Assembly (NCBI GenBank): GCA_030248135.1
Contig: JASANC010000043.1
Coordinates: 62,001-126,000, forward strand
DNA: 64,000 nt
Source of the DNA: Theristus sp. LFF4_11
Lineage: Eukaryota; Nematoda; Chromadorea; Monhysterida; Xyalidae
Reading direction: 5' to 3'
This document shows positions 37,501 to 45,803 of this stretch, one piece after another. Below the pieces are notes generated by a model. It saw nothing but the letters and a program-made list of their open reading frames with translations, did no database searches and was not told where the DNA came from. Position numbers and translations under genes: made by a program. How positions within the stretch are numbered: the stretch's first letter is position 1; each line of letters begins with the position of its first letter.

Positions 37501-37702
37501 ACCAGTTCAGTTATTATTTACCATCACGGTTACTTAGGAAATTGATATTCTTTAGTATTTAATATTCTTCTTCATAAACGTGCGAAACTTCACATAAACA
37601 AAAAACAGAACAAACAAAAACCGGAAAACAGAGATGTTTTCATTTTGGCTGGGCTCACTTGGACAAGTGCTTCACAATCTGATTCTTGATCAGCGACGCC
37701 AT
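16707..37702 (-). CDS. BLTP3: Bridge-like lipid transfer protein 3 (UHRF1BP1/SHIP164 family)
   Basis: Family members are rod-shaped proteins with an N-terminal chorein domain that move lipids between membranes at contact sites and on endosomes. The start (ATG 37702-37700) reads MASLIKNQIVKHLSK then FAKNLSVEQI, matching the family N-terminus closely. Exons (high to low): 37659-37702, 37281-37380, 36846-36946, 36616-36729, 36324-36438, 36006-36211, 35847-35926, about 35390-35566, 34254-34470, 31022-31111, 30818-30904, 30412-30524, about 30080-30172, 28729-28835, 27572-27655, about 26920-27206, 26062-26411, 25757-25826, 25510-25584, 25303-25359, 24860-24994, 24450-24535, 24039-24168, 23602-23770, 22792-22987, 16707-16983. 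Conserved landmarks are LPAWMHIS, SSYGFAHKVIEGM, APIRLITSDG, ETSYHFYVAKFDLH and GALQVTMHKF. The last exon is a coiled coil ending in TAG. About 1185 residues, somewhat shorter than vertebrate members. Introns are packed with transposons. Confidence 0.88.
17502..18530 (+). CDS. LINE ORF1 protein, RNA-binding
   Basis: 342 residues. ORF1 proteins bind the element RNA and act as chaperones in the ribonucleoprotein. The N-terminus is basic (residues 1-35), followed by a leucine-rich coiled coil at about 50-90 (LLRLVDLVTKLLEEMKQQRE). A region at about 200-290 has the RRM-like pattern of ORF1 proteins (FRMGS, RPRPLKVLI, CFVRADLTHVQR). No CCHC zinc knuckle is present. It ends with a single TAG at 18528-18530, and the frame stays open beyond it into ORF2. 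Confidence 0.88.
   Translation: MSSTRKSERKRAPAVAFSPDNSKTTKQSKIMPNKNPENKNPDSESANVNQTLLRLVDLVTKLLEEMKQQREENATLLRELKEWQQNSGKTPDESTIDPSYGRPPAHLAALPPDTQEFFNIDQAARRDFATQDEVTQRQKKKNNCVIENLQEEQPPFTATEASRGDPELNPELAAVRALVAQLGGAPTSVRECFRMGSVATFADATRSGGRRTRPRPLKVLIDDEGRTKELLMGKDAAAALNAGRSQQTAKCFVRADLTHVQRVIDFRARDVLHHVRERFRGRGRAFVLRGSGTDAHAIYERVPNSSGSGWRMQFYSFPFDIGLTDRMDRELSQSGPIPDGQG
18552..21509 (+). CDS. LINE ORF2: endonuclease plus reverse transcriptase
   Basis: 985 residues from the first GTG. Residues 15-240 form an APE-type endonuclease: NARSLLS, VETWLD, GGGILCLV, FGDFNFPDVFW and SDHQS. The reverse transcriptase spans about 480-800, with VDYRPVSLTSNLCKVFE, FGFLPGRS, YLDISKAFDTV, GVPQGSVLGPILF and the catalytic YADD. 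The C-terminus (FWGTRTVVLWNSL) is typical of CR1/L2-group elements. The frame equals that of ORF1, separated only by the TAG at 18528-18530. No in-frame ATG occurs before the DRMTGT segment deep in the endonuclease, so synthesis needs stop read-through, reinitiation or a non-AUG start. Confidence 0.92.
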   Translation: MNGNRPLLGSENKKLSFYFCNARSLLSSGRREALEWLTDVDSKSTIYIFVETWLDSTVSDAILSRNGDFQVFRLDRMTGTRGGGILCLVPIGINATLDIAKTHTCADFEFLSLKFFINKKCFGLGIMYRPPRLITLGGNSWNLFLETLRIQSEVGLGAFIFGDFNFPDVFWDTNLRTNISKVSREFVNFMADLGLEQVVDKPTRGRNFLDLVFLSSKCFVDHLELASPFGPDDSFSDHQSIRLISALTICPSKKSHMTRFRDFKKTNWDDLRHFLTSQISPDPQNEQGENVLGSWSLFFRNCPDATSMCWKFEETCRFLIRSFVPIARISNRSGRQQTWSPALQRLLNTQMRLKKRFKNPSKRNINQFLSLRAVNKLINKRRRREAYLAEKSALSSPDPKKFWTYVKSKFSDNNTLPVLMDKNGTHLFTDKEKADGFSEFFSSIFEESETHDNTRLDSIATRSTLSHFTEREVFNSLRRLKNKSSVGPDAIPGIFLKKLAVFLAEPLASIFNASLFLSDVPPNWRSAIVQPIPKKGRSPNLVDYRPVSLTSNLCKVFEGLLKDRILKFCVENSVLSPFQFGFLPGRSVEIQLLCCLNDWTRSWDCNYPVDVIYLDISKAFDTVNHKILLEKLGTFGFDEVLIQWVGAYLRERSQTVKVGRMRSKSCRVTSGVPQGSVLGPILFALFINDLPSVIKHSKMFIYADDVKLYKEVSSDYDRSLLQEDIDAINDWMQRNKLKLSVNKTVCLHIQSRLNPGFKYYIDGNEIEHQSTVRDLGVIMDSNLTFKEHITRVVAKSRSGCGLMSRCLRVKTQNLQLKLFKTVIVPRLTFCPSVWSPSLIGDCRRVESVQRSFTKYVQGVDLGDSYQKRMDDLQLLPLFVQRIISDLILVYKILTHKCHIPESVEFFQVHEGEIGTRGHSLRLKVPMVNTSIRKNFWGTRTVVLWNSLSQATVASTSVTTFRKSLLLRDRELVLKFAETKFSTILI
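22430..22570 (+). repeat. Poly-G tract of about 140 bp
   Basis: Runs of 5 to more than 20 G, interrupted by T tracts. It lies beyond the 3' end of LINE copy 1 in the same BLTP3 intron. The G-rich strand is opposite to the host transcript, whose RNA would carry poly-C. Confidence 0.9.
22571..22791. repeat. CAATCA-rich intronic low-complexity stretch
   Basis: Degenerate repeats of AATCA, ACCAATCA and similar words between the poly-G tract and the BLTP3 exon at 22792-22987. They resemble the LINE tail repeats but are irregular. Confidence 0.6.
23362..23536. mobile_element. TA-type palindromic MITE, near-complete copy
   Basis: It starts after TA with CAGTCGAACTCTAAATTA, then the self-complementary CAATCAGCTGATTGG and TGATCACGTGATGCATGC. 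The right half is inverted and ends GAGTTCGACTG. It lies in a BLTP3 intron. Confidence 0.75.
24362..24448. mobile_element. TA-type palindromic MITE, right half
   Basis: Right arm only: GCATGCGTCACGTGATCACC, AACCAATCAGCGGATTGCCT, ATAATTTAGAGATCGAC. It abuts the BLTP3 exon at 24450-24535 almost directly, on the donor side. Confidence 0.6.
25041..25216. mobile_element. TA-type palindromic MITE in BLTP3 intron
   Basis: It follows TA with CAGTCACACTCTAAATTATA, then CCAATCAGCTGATTGGTTGG and GTGATCACGTGTGATGCACA. The mirrored right arm ends near GATTTAAAGTTGTAG. The termini are somewhat diverged. Confidence 0.72.
27656..28728. other. BLTP3 intron, no element recognised
   Basis: An intron of about 1.07 kb with short AT-rich open frames on both strands. 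I see no inverted repeats, motifs or exons; it could hold old repeat material. Confidence 0.5.
29000..29750 (+). mobile_element. Short non-autonomous LTR retrotransposon (TRIM type)
   Basis: 751 bp. Two direct 157-bp LTRs (29000-29156 and 29594-29750) begin AGTTGGGAACAACG and end AACCCTTTCT, with one difference seen (cctaa against cttaa). The flanking sequence ttaa is duplicated at 28996-28999 and 29751-29754. Directly after the left LTR lies TGGCGCCCAACG (29156-29167), the kind of primer-binding site used by Gypsy-group elements. Directly before the right LTR is a purine tract GGGGAGA (29587-29593). The interior of about 437 bp encodes no gag or pol, so movement would need enzymes in trans. 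It lies in a BLTP3 intron. Confidence 0.85.
31353..34023. mobile_element. hAT-type foldback element, 2.67 kb
   Basis: The ends read CAGGGCGTTTCC and GGAAACGCCCTG. The 8 bases outside are the same on both sides (gctgtgga at 31345-31352 and 34024-34031), as expected for the hAT superfamily. The left half (to about 32600) is a terminal arm of about 230 bp plus about seven direct units of about 145 bp containing GAGTCCGAATATGACG and TTATTTTGACATACGAATTA. The right half is the inverted counterpart. Between them is a single-copy GC-rich segment at 32608-32774. No transposase is present. It fills a BLTP3 intron. Confidence 0.88.
32608..32774 (-). other. Single-copy cargo segment at the foldback centre
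   Basis: A GC-rich island unlike the AT-rich repeats around it. On the minus strand an ATG at 32774 opens about 55 codons with balanced composition (MHDPRQLPGGLPSPASLERL, then LLYTAEQQALENLKRRSG), running into repeat sequence. I do not recognise the protein. It may be a captured exon fragment, or a relic of the parent transposon. Confidence 0.4.
34559..34682. mobile_element. GGCCCGTTT-terminal MITE, short copy
   Basis: Bounded by AAGGCCCGTTTATA and TATAAACGGGCCTT, with ACGCACGTCGACGTATGTCA and AGTGACGTGACGTGCCGTG inside. It shares termini and motifs with 13392-13664. No convincing target duplication is visible. It lies in a BLTP3 intron. Confidence 0.7.
34683..35389. other. BLTP3 intron, no element recognised
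   Basis: An intron of about 700 bp between the 35390-35566 and 34254-34470 exons, with no repeat structure or coding signal that I can support. Confidence 0.45.
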
Positions 37703-38350
37703 TCAGTTTTTAGAGCTTTTTGGACGGAATACGGAATCGACTTTTGACATCGAGATCAACAGAACAGAACAGGTGATTATTGTTTGCATTGCTGGCTGAA
37801 AATAAACAAACAAGACACATGTGTATTGTGTGGAGAAACTAGGGTTGTTAAAAAAAACAAAAATCGTCATTTTTTTATTATTATTTTTTAATTTCAAAAA
37901 CCAAAGTTGTGCTAAATCAATCAGGGAGTTCGAAGAACTACATATAATATACAAGCGCCTGAATGACTCCCGCATGGCGGAACTTTGGAGATTTTGTTTT
38001 GGTGACCTCAATACCCATTTTCCAAACCGTTACCATGCCTCTTCTAGTGTTTTGACCCCCAAAACGTCACTAATTGTGTCCCCAGCTCGATTCGATCAAT
38101 TCAGATGATGTGTCGCGAGTCGCGACGGCAGGACACGAAATAGCAACCAGACAACGAAACGCTTGCAAACGGAGCAGCTCAGACGCTCAAATTTAGATTG
38201 CGAGGCGAATCGTCACCTTATCTGCATCGAAAATGGTAAGCCAACCTTTGGGACGCTTAAAAACTTCATCGCAGATGTTGTTGAAGCCTGAAATCAGTCA
38301 ATAAAACGATCCAAAATCGACTGCTAAAGGTTTTACGAGGTAATATCAAA

Positions 38351-38813
38351 CATAGTTGTTCCAGAGATGAGGGCTTGGGGGGCGATATAGATAGCTGGAG
38401 CAAATTTTCTAGATAGATAGATAGCTGGAAAATTTTGGGGGGGGGCCGCGGGGGGGGGGCCATGTGACTTTGGGGGGGCCGGTCAAAATTTTGAAATTTG
38501 ATAGATAGACAGCTAAAAGGCTAAAAAGCTATAAAAACAGCAAAATGATGCTAAAAATACACTAAAAATCAAGTATACACGCGTATTTTACCTAAAATTA
38601 GCGAAATTTTCAATAATTACGAGCAAAAATGGTCAATTTTGGTCAAAAATTGACTCATTTTATGTCTTCGAAGACAAAAATTTTCAGATAGATAGCTGGC
38701 TGAGAAATTTTTTCAGATAGATAATAGCTGAGCCGAAAAAACCTGTCTGATAGAGATAGATTCGAAAATTTTTGGGGGGGGCGGCCCCCCCAGGCCCCCC
38801 TAGAACAACTATG
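38351..38813. mobile_element. hAT-type TATC MITE, copy B
   Basis: It runs from CATAGTTGTTCCAG to CTAGAACAACTATG with the same order of GATAGATAG tracts and G-runs as the other copies. It has no 8-bp target duplication. Its right flank (38814-38908) is shared with copy E at 51330-51424. Confidence 0.8.
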
Positions 38814-38959
38814 GAAGGGGGTAGGGGAAGGGGAGGGAATGCGTAATGCATCATTGTTAAAACAGGTGCATGTGCAGTGGCGGTGGCCCCTGCCCTTTAA
38901 CACAGGAAACACACAGGAATATAAAAAAATTCATTCATTTGTCTTTGGTAAATTTTCTG

Positions 38960-39875
38960 CTGCATTGGAATAGACAGGAGAGTCCGCCCAGCCGCCAGCA
39001 CTCTTTGTTTTGTTTTGTTTTGTTTTGAAACATGTTCAACTGAATGTGATTGCGTTTTTGTTTTGAATCACATGTGCTCTTTTGTGCGACGTTTCGTGTT
39101 GTTTTCTTTTTTCTTGTATCTGGTGCAAGTGTGTGTCCATGTCACAGCTCTTTTTATCCCGCGTTTTTTCTGTGTGCTCTTGTGGCTTTTGTGTTCAGGG
39201 TGTTCTTTTTGTTAACTAGCACTGTTACTTGCTTGCTGTTGCTCATCACTTGCTGTTAGCTGTATTTGGGATGGCACAGGAAAAACAAAAGCCCATAAAC
39301 AAAAAAAATAACAAAAAAAACAAAAAAAAAGAAAAAAAAGAAAAAAAAAGAGAAAAAAAAGAAAAAAAAAGAAAAAAAAGAAAAAAAAAGAAAAAAAAAG
39401 AAAAAAAAACAAGAGAGAAAAACTGCGATGAAGAAAAGAAAAGCAACTGTGCCGTGTTTATTTTGCTTTCTCTTGCTTAATTTAATCGTGCCTGAATGTC
39501 AATCGTGGCCGTTGTGCGCTGTCTGATGTTGTCGGTTCGTGATCGCGCTATTTTATTTATTTCTTCTCTCAAGCTTCAATTGTGTTTGCGCGTTTTTTTT
39601 TAACATTCAATTGTTTCTGACTGTCGACGGTTGGTTTTATTTTGTGGATTTTGTTTCTTTGTGTGAATACCCGGGCAGTCATCTGCCCATTCGTTTGCAT
39701 CGACTTTTTGCTTGCTTTCATTCATGCATTCACCAAGTTCATCAATAATCTTGTGTTTCTTCAGGTTTTTTTTTTGTGACATCAATTGTGTTTGTTTTGC
39801 ATAATGGAAGTTTTGTGAATGTGTTGATGTGAACTGGCCGTGAGGCATACAAATAAAATTGATTGATTGATTGAT
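38960..39875 (+). mobile_element. 5'-truncated LINE 3' end of a related family
   Basis: It opens with AGACAGGAGAGTCCGC, resembling the start of the 3' UTR of LINE copy 1 (CTACAGGAGAGTCCGC at 21513), and has a TTTTG run. It ends AATAAAATTGATTGATTGATTG, a short tandem tail like that of the complete LINEs. It contains a purine-rich A/G run at 39298-39420. No ORF2 part is present. Confidence 0.6.
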
Positions 39876-40969
39876 TGAAACAACTATGATATCAAAGAAA
39901 ATTTAATTGTGCTTTCGAAAAAATTGCGTAAAACTACAAAGCTAAACCGGAGCTGGAGCTGATCCCTGATCCCAATGTTTCACCCCTTCAACAAAGCTGT
40001 CAATCAAGGCACTTTCACTTTGTTAAAAAGGCTTCACTTAGGATTAGGATTAGGTTTAGGATCAGGAACCTACAACGACTTCATTAGGATTGGGATTGGG
40101 CTTAGGATTAGGAACCTACAACGACTTCATTGAAACCGAACTAAACAACAAAACAGACTGTAAACTTGGCTTTGGTTTAGTAATGTAGGCAAAGCAAAAA
40201 ATTGTGCCAAAATTGAGGTTTTCAAATTTCAGGGCATATTAGACATAGTTGTTCCAGAGCCGAGGGGTTGGGGGGGGGCCGATATAGATAGCTGGAGCAA
40301 ATTTTCTAGATAGATAGATTGATTGATTGATTGATTGATTTTATTACGCTCTCAGATTTCCTGTTTTCTTTGAAAGCAAATCAAAACAAAGCAATTGTAT
40401 GATCCAATAGCCTAACAAAACGCCTCAAAGTTAAAACAACAGAATGCCTCAAAGTAAGTGGAATCAGAAAGGAAATGACATGAAAATGTCCGGTTTTTAA
40501 GTGAACTGTCAACACAACTGAGGAAAAAAGTCAACCGAAACAAACACTCAAACACTACAACACAGTCAAAACACGACACTACAAAACAAAACAATCCGAC
40601 TCCGACAGTCAGACTGAAACTGAAACTGCTGATTGAAAAAAAACAAAGTCAAATAAATCTGGTTGGTAAATTACGAGTTCGTCGAATCGCTGGTTTACGA
40701 AAAACCACATCGCATGAAGTTCATAGCTGTCGCAGCACACGTACACAAAGCGAATCACTGACGGGCACGAGCACACAAATGAAGCAAAATCAAGTAAGCG
40801 GCTGTCACAATCTCGACCGTTTGGGGCAAGTTGTCTGGAACTATCGAGATGGAAAATTAGATACTATAGACCTAATTTTGTGATTGAAGATGTTGACGAG
40901 AAAGGTTGGCAGGAGAATTTGTAATTTACATTGAAAGTTCGTGAGAAGCGAGAAGCTTTTGGACAGACA

Positions 40970-41022
40970 CATAGTTGTTCTAGGGGGGGGGTGGTTTTTG
41001 GTTTTGTTTTTTTGTTTTTTTT

Positions 41023-41057
<35 letters not shown>

Positions 41058-41070
41058 TTTTTTTTTTATG
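40970..41070. mobile_element. 101-bp hAT-type MITE derivative (copy D) in LINE 3' UTR
   Basis: It starts CATAGTTGTTCTAG, then has a G-run and a long T-rich stretch, and ends ATG. The 8 bases gacagaca flank both sides (40962-40969 and 41071-41078). LINE copy 1 has the uninterrupted empty site, with gacagaca once (as its complement near 21640). Confidence 0.85.
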
Positions 41071-41207
41071 GACAGACAGGGTCAAGCCGGCGGAACTCCA
41101 ATACAAAAAATTAAAATGAATTGATTTGAGACTGAGATTGGCGCGAATGAAAGACGCATCCCTTTAAAGCGGAAGTTTTCGGGTAGGAAGCGGACTCTCC
41201 TGTAGAT

Positions 41208-44166
41208 TTATATCAAAATTGTCGAGTATTTTGTTTCAGCGAATTTCAGCACAAGGTCCCGGTCTCTCAGCAACAGAGATTTCCTGAAAGTAGTGACTGA
41301 AGTGGAGGCAACCGTAGCTTGACTCAATGAATTCCAGAGAACAACAGTTCTCGTTCCCCAGAAATTTTTGCGGATGGACGTATTTACCATCGGAACCTTC
41401 AACCTAAGAGAGTGACCCCTGGTGCCAATTTCTCCTTCGTGAACCTGAAAAAACTCCACAGACTCGGGGATATGGCATTTATGTGTGAGAATCTTGTAAA
41501 CTAAAATTAAATCTGAAATTATGCGCTGGACGAAAAGCGGCAGAAGCTGGAGGTCGTCCATTCTTTTCTGGTAACTATCACCTAAATCAACTCCTTGAAC
41601 GTATTTGGTGAAACTTCGTTGAACGGATTCTACTCTTCTGCAGTCCCCTATCAACGACGGCGACCAGACGCTGGGGCAAAAAGTTAATCTTGGAACAATC
41701 ACCGTTTTAAACAGTTTCAGCTGAAGATTTTGGGTTTTTACTCTGAGACATCTAGACATCAACCCACAACCACTTCTTGATTTAGCTACAACCCTTGTAA
41801 TGTGTTCTTTAAAAGTTAAATTACTGTCCATGATGACTCCCAAGTCTCTGACCGTTGATTGATGCTCAATTTCGTTCCCATCTATGTAGTATTTGAAACC
41901 AGGGTTGAGACGCGATTGAATATGCAAGCAAACAGTTTTGTTTACAGAGAGTTTGAGCTTGTTTCTTTGCATCCAATCATTTATAGCATCTATGTCCTCC
42001 TGAAGTAGGGAGCGGTCGTAGTCAGACGACACTTCTTTATATAACTTAACGTCGTCAGCGTAGATAAACATCTTGCTGTGTTTTATCACTGATGGGAGGT
42101 CATTTATGAATAGCGCAAAAAGGATAGGTCCCAAGACTGAACCCTGAGGAACTCCTGAAGTCACCCTACACGATTTTGACCGCATTCTACCTACCTTAAC
42201 TGTTTGTGAACGCTCGCGGAGGTAAGCGCCAACCCATTGAATCAAAACTTCATCAAATCCAAAGGTGCCCAGTTTCTCTAGAAGAATTTTGTGATTCACT
42301 GTGTCGAAAGCTTTAGAAATATCTAGATAAATGACATCAACTGGATAATTACAATCCCAACTACGTGTCCAATCATTCAAGCAGCATAATAGCTGTATTT
42401 CAACGCTACGCCCAGGGAGAAAGCCGAACTGAAATGGCGACAGTACCGAATTTTCAACACAAAATTTTAAAATTCTATCCTTCAATAGGCCCTCGAAGAC
42501 TTTGCACAAATTGGATGTCAATGACACAGGGCGGTAATCCACAAGGTTTGGACTACGTCCCTTTTTGGGAATTGGTTGAACGATCGCGGATCTCCAATTT
42601 GGCGGAACATCCGACAAGAAGAGCGACGCATTGAATATCGAAGCTAAAGGCTCGGCCAAAAAAACAGCCAATTTTTTCAAGAAGATACCTGGGATTGCGT
42701 CTGGGCCAACTGATGATTTATTCTTTAGTCGTCTAAGTGAGTTGAAGACCTCCTTTTCGGTAAAATGACTGAGTGTGCTACGCGTGGCAATACTATCCAA
42801 TCGGGTGTTATCGTGAGTCTCGCTCTCTTCAAAAATCGAGCTAAAAAACTCACTGAACCCATCAGCCTTCTCCTTATCTGTAAACAAATGCGTTCCGTTC
42901 TTGTCCATTAACACTGGAAGAGTGTTATTGTCAGAGAACTTACTCTTTACGTAAGTCCAAAATTTTTTTGGATCGGGGCTCGATAGTGCAGATTTTTCGG
43001 CCAGATATGCTTCGCGGCGTCTTCGTTTGTTAATCAACTTATTTACAGCTCTGAGTGACAAGAACTGGTTTATGTTTCTTTTGGAAGGGTTTTTAAACCG
43101 TTTTTTTTAATCTCATCTGAGTATTCAGGAGCCGTTGAAGAGCTGGGCTCCAGGTTTGCTGTCTGCCTGATCGATTGGATATTCTAGCGATTGGAACAAA
43201 AGAGCGTATGAGGAAACGACAAGTTTCTTCGAACTTCCAGCACATGGAAGTTGCATCCGGACAATTCCTGAAAAACAGGGACCAACTACCCAGTACATTT
43301 TCGCCTTGCTCATTTTGCGGATCTGGTGAAATTTGCGACGTCAGGAAATGACGCAAATCATCCCAGTTGGTTTTTTTGAAGTCCCGAAATCGTGTCATAT
43401 GGGACTTCTTACTCGGACAAATAGTGAGTGCAGAAATGAGTCTAATAGATTGATGGTCGCTGAACGAATCATCCGGTCCAAAGGGGCTTGCCAACTCCAA
43501 ATGGTCCACAAAACATTTCGACGACAAAAAAACGAGATCCAAAAAGTTTCGTCCTCTCGTCGGTTTATCTACTACTTGCTCTAACCCTAAGTCTGCCATA
43601 AAGTTCACAAATTCTCGACTAACCTTGGAAATGTTGGTTCTCAAGTTGGTATCCCAAAACACATCGGGAAAGTTAAAATCCCCGAAAATAAACGCTCCTA
43701 AACCAACTTCAGATTGAATTCGGAGTGTCTCCAAGAACAGGTTCCAGGAATTTCCCCCCAAAGTAATCAATCGTGGTGGACGATACATTATTCCCAAGCC
43801 AAAGCACTTCTTATTGATAAAAAATTTGAGACTGAGAAATTCAAAATCTGCACACGTGTGAGTTTTAGCTATATCCAAAGTCGCATTAATCCCAATTGGC
43901 ACTAAACATAAGATCCCACCACCTCGAGTTCCCGTCATCCGATCTAATCGAAACACTTGGAAATCTCCATTTTTACTTAAAATTGCGTCAGAAACCGTTG
44001 AGTCAAGCCACGTTTCCACAAAGATGTATATTGTAGATTTGCTATCCACATCAGTCAACCACTCCAAAGCCTCCCGTCTACCCGAAGAGAGTAGCGACCT
44101 TGCGTTACAGAAATAGAAAGACAATTTTTTATTTTCACTTCCCAGTAACGGTCTGTTTCCATTCAC
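41208..44166 (-). pseudogene. LINE copy 2 ORF2, frameshifted
   Basis: The same endonuclease and reverse transcriptase as the ORF2 of copy 1. It is split into 43093-44166 and 41208-43061 because an A-run that is 7 long in copy 1 is 8 long here (as T8 at about 43101-43108). The break falls between the endonuclease and reverse transcriptase, so the catalytic YADD part is separated. Otherwise almost identical to copy 1. Confidence 0.9.
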
Positions 44167-44187
44167 GCCAACAAGAGAGCCGCGGAC

Positions 44188-45216
44188 CTAACCCTGCCCA
44201 TCGGGGACTGGACCAGATTGTGACAGCTCGCGATCCATCCTGTCAGTGAGACCGATGTCGAAGGGGAAAGAATAGAACTGCATGCGCCAACCGGATCCAG
44301 AACTGTTGGGCACCCTCTCGTAGATGGCGTGCGCATCAGTCCCGGATCCCCTCAGCACAAACGTCCTACCCCTCCCCCTGAATCGCTCACGAACATGATG
44401 GAGCACGTCCCTAGCACGAAAGTCAATCACCCGCTGAACATGGGTCAGATCCGCTCGAACAAAGCACTTAGCTGTCTGCTGTGATCGTCCTGCGTTCAGC
44501 GCCGCTGCTGCGTCCTTGCCCATCAACAGCTCCTTTGTGCGCCCCTCATCGTCAATCAACACCTTGAGCGGACGAGGTCGAGTGCGGCGACCACCAGAAC
44601 GCGTCGCGTCAGCAAATGTGGCAACGGAGCCCATCCGAAAACATTCGCGCACCGACGTCGGCGCTCCGCCCAGCTGCGCCACCAAAGCTCTGACCGCCGC
44701 CAGTTCCGGATTGAGTTCCGGGTCACCGCGACTTGCCTCAGTTGCTGTGAACGGCGGCTGCTCTTCTTGCAGGTTCTCAATGACGCAATTGTTTTTCTTT
44801 TTCTGCCGCTGCGTCACTTCATCCTGTGTCGCGAAGTCACGGCGAGCCGCTTGGTCGATGTTGAAGAATTCTTGAGTGTCAGGGGGCAGCGCAGCCAAAT
44901 GCGCCGGTGGCCGGCCGTACGAAGGGTCAATTGTCGATTCATCCGGAGTTTTGCCCGAGTTCTGTTGCCACTCTTTCAGTTCCCGAAGCAAAGTCGCATT
45001 TTCTTCACGCTGCTGCTTCATTTCTTCAAGTAGTTTTGTCACGAGATCAACCAGTCGCAATAAAGTTTGATTCACATTTGCAGATTCAGAATCCGGGTTT
45101 TTGTTTTCAGGATTTTTATTTGGCATTATTTTCGATTGTTTTGTCGTTTTCGAATTATCTGGACTGAATGCCACTGCAGGCGCTCGTTTTCGTTCTGATT
45201 TTCGCGTTGACGACAT
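44188..45216 (-). CDS. LINE copy 2 ORF1 protein
   Basis: 342 residues, differing from the ORF1 protein of copy 1 by only a couple of residues near the C-terminus (GRGRT against GRGRA, GPVP against GPIP). It ends in the same TAG, and the same frame then stays open into the ORF2 region, as in copy 1. Confidence 0.88.
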   Translation of the reverse strand: MSSTRKSERKRAPAVAFSPDNSKTTKQSKIMPNKNPENKNPDSESANVNQTLLRLVDLVTKLLEEMKQQREENATLLRELKEWQQNSGKTPDESTIDPSYGRPPAHLAALPPDTQEFFNIDQAARRDFATQDEVTQRQKKKNNCVIENLQEEQPPFTATEASRGDPELNPELAAVRALVAQLGGAPTSVRECFRMGSVATFADATRSGGRRTRPRPLKVLIDDEGRTKELLMGKDAAAALNAGRSQQTAKCFVRADLTHVQRVIDFRARDVLHHVRERFRGRGRTFVLRGSGTDAHAIYERVPNSSGSGWRMQFYSFPFDIGLTDRMDRELSQSGPVPDGQG

Positions 45217-45803
45217 GCGCTATCCGATAAATCTGGAATATATGAGGCACCGCAAAGTCGGGCCTCAAGTTTATGGGTAAAAACCGGATAGATTTTTAAA
45301 AACCGGGTAAAAACCGGTAAAAATAGATAGCTGGAAAATTTGTGGGGGGGGGGGGGGGGGCGGGGGGGGGCAATGTGACTTTGGGGGGGGGGGGCCGGTC
45401 AAAATTTTGAAATTTGATAGATAGATAGCTGAAACGCTAAAAAGCTATAAAAACAGCAAAATAATGCTAAAAATACACTAAAAATCAAGTATAAACGCGT
45501 ATTTTACCTAAAATTAGCGAAATTTTCAAGAATTACGAACAAAGTCTTAGAAGACAAAAATTTTCAGATAGATAGCTGGCTGAAAATTTTTTTAGATAGA
45601 TAATAGCTGAGCCGAAAAAACCTGTCTGATAGAGATAGATTCGAAAATTTTGGGGGGGGGGCGGCCCCCCCCCCCAGGCCCCCCCTAGAACAACTATGAT
45701 ATTAGAGGAAAATTTTTCCAATTTTTTTTAAATCGGCATTTTTGTTTTTTTCAATCACTTTTTTTTAATTTGACTTTTGTTTAACAACAACCCTAGGAGA
45801 AAC

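Larger units (their letters stand above)
40319..45323 (-). mobile_element. LINE (CR1/L2-group), copy 2, inverted relative to copy 1
   Basis: The whole element is present on the minus strand: the GATTGATT tail starts at about 40319, ORF2 spans 41208-44166, ORF1 is 44188-45216 and the 5' leader runs to about 45323. Protein differences from copy 1 are few (for example SRNG against SKNG). It keeps the 31-bp leader block missing from copy 1. It carries one base insertion that breaks ORF2 and a 101-bp MITE in its 3' UTR. Confidence 0.92.
40244..45698. mobile_element. hAT-type TATC MITE, copy C, split by a LINE
   Basis: The left part at 40244-40319 starts CATAGTTGTTCCAGAG; the right part at about 45324-45698 ends CTAGAACAACTATG. 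The flanking 8 bases match exactly (atattaga at 40236-40243 and 45699-45706). LINE copy 2 interrupts it inside the TAGATAGATAG tract. Confidence 0.85.
37840..45795. mobile_element. hAT-type element expanded by nested insertions (island of 7.96 kb)
   Basis: The left end TAGGGTTGTTAAAA and right end TTTAACAACAACCCTA are inverted. The 8 bases on both sides are identical (ggagaaac at 37832-37839 and 45796-45803). The same terminus makes up the 49-bp element at 47078-47126. Later insertions lie inside: hAT-type MITE copies B and C, a LINE 3' fragment, and LINE copy 2. The left part (37870-38350) is single-copy with no recognised transposase. It lies just upstream of the BLTP3 start codon, so it may cover that gene's promoter side. 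Confidence 0.8.

Noticed and set aside
37821..38108. Plus-strand frame of 95 codons in the hAT island
   Set aside because: The start lies across the terminal repeat and there is no domain; coding status cannot be supported.
39229..39480. Lysine-rich open frame
   Set aside because: It is a translation of the A/G-rich run at 39298-39420, without any other coding signal.
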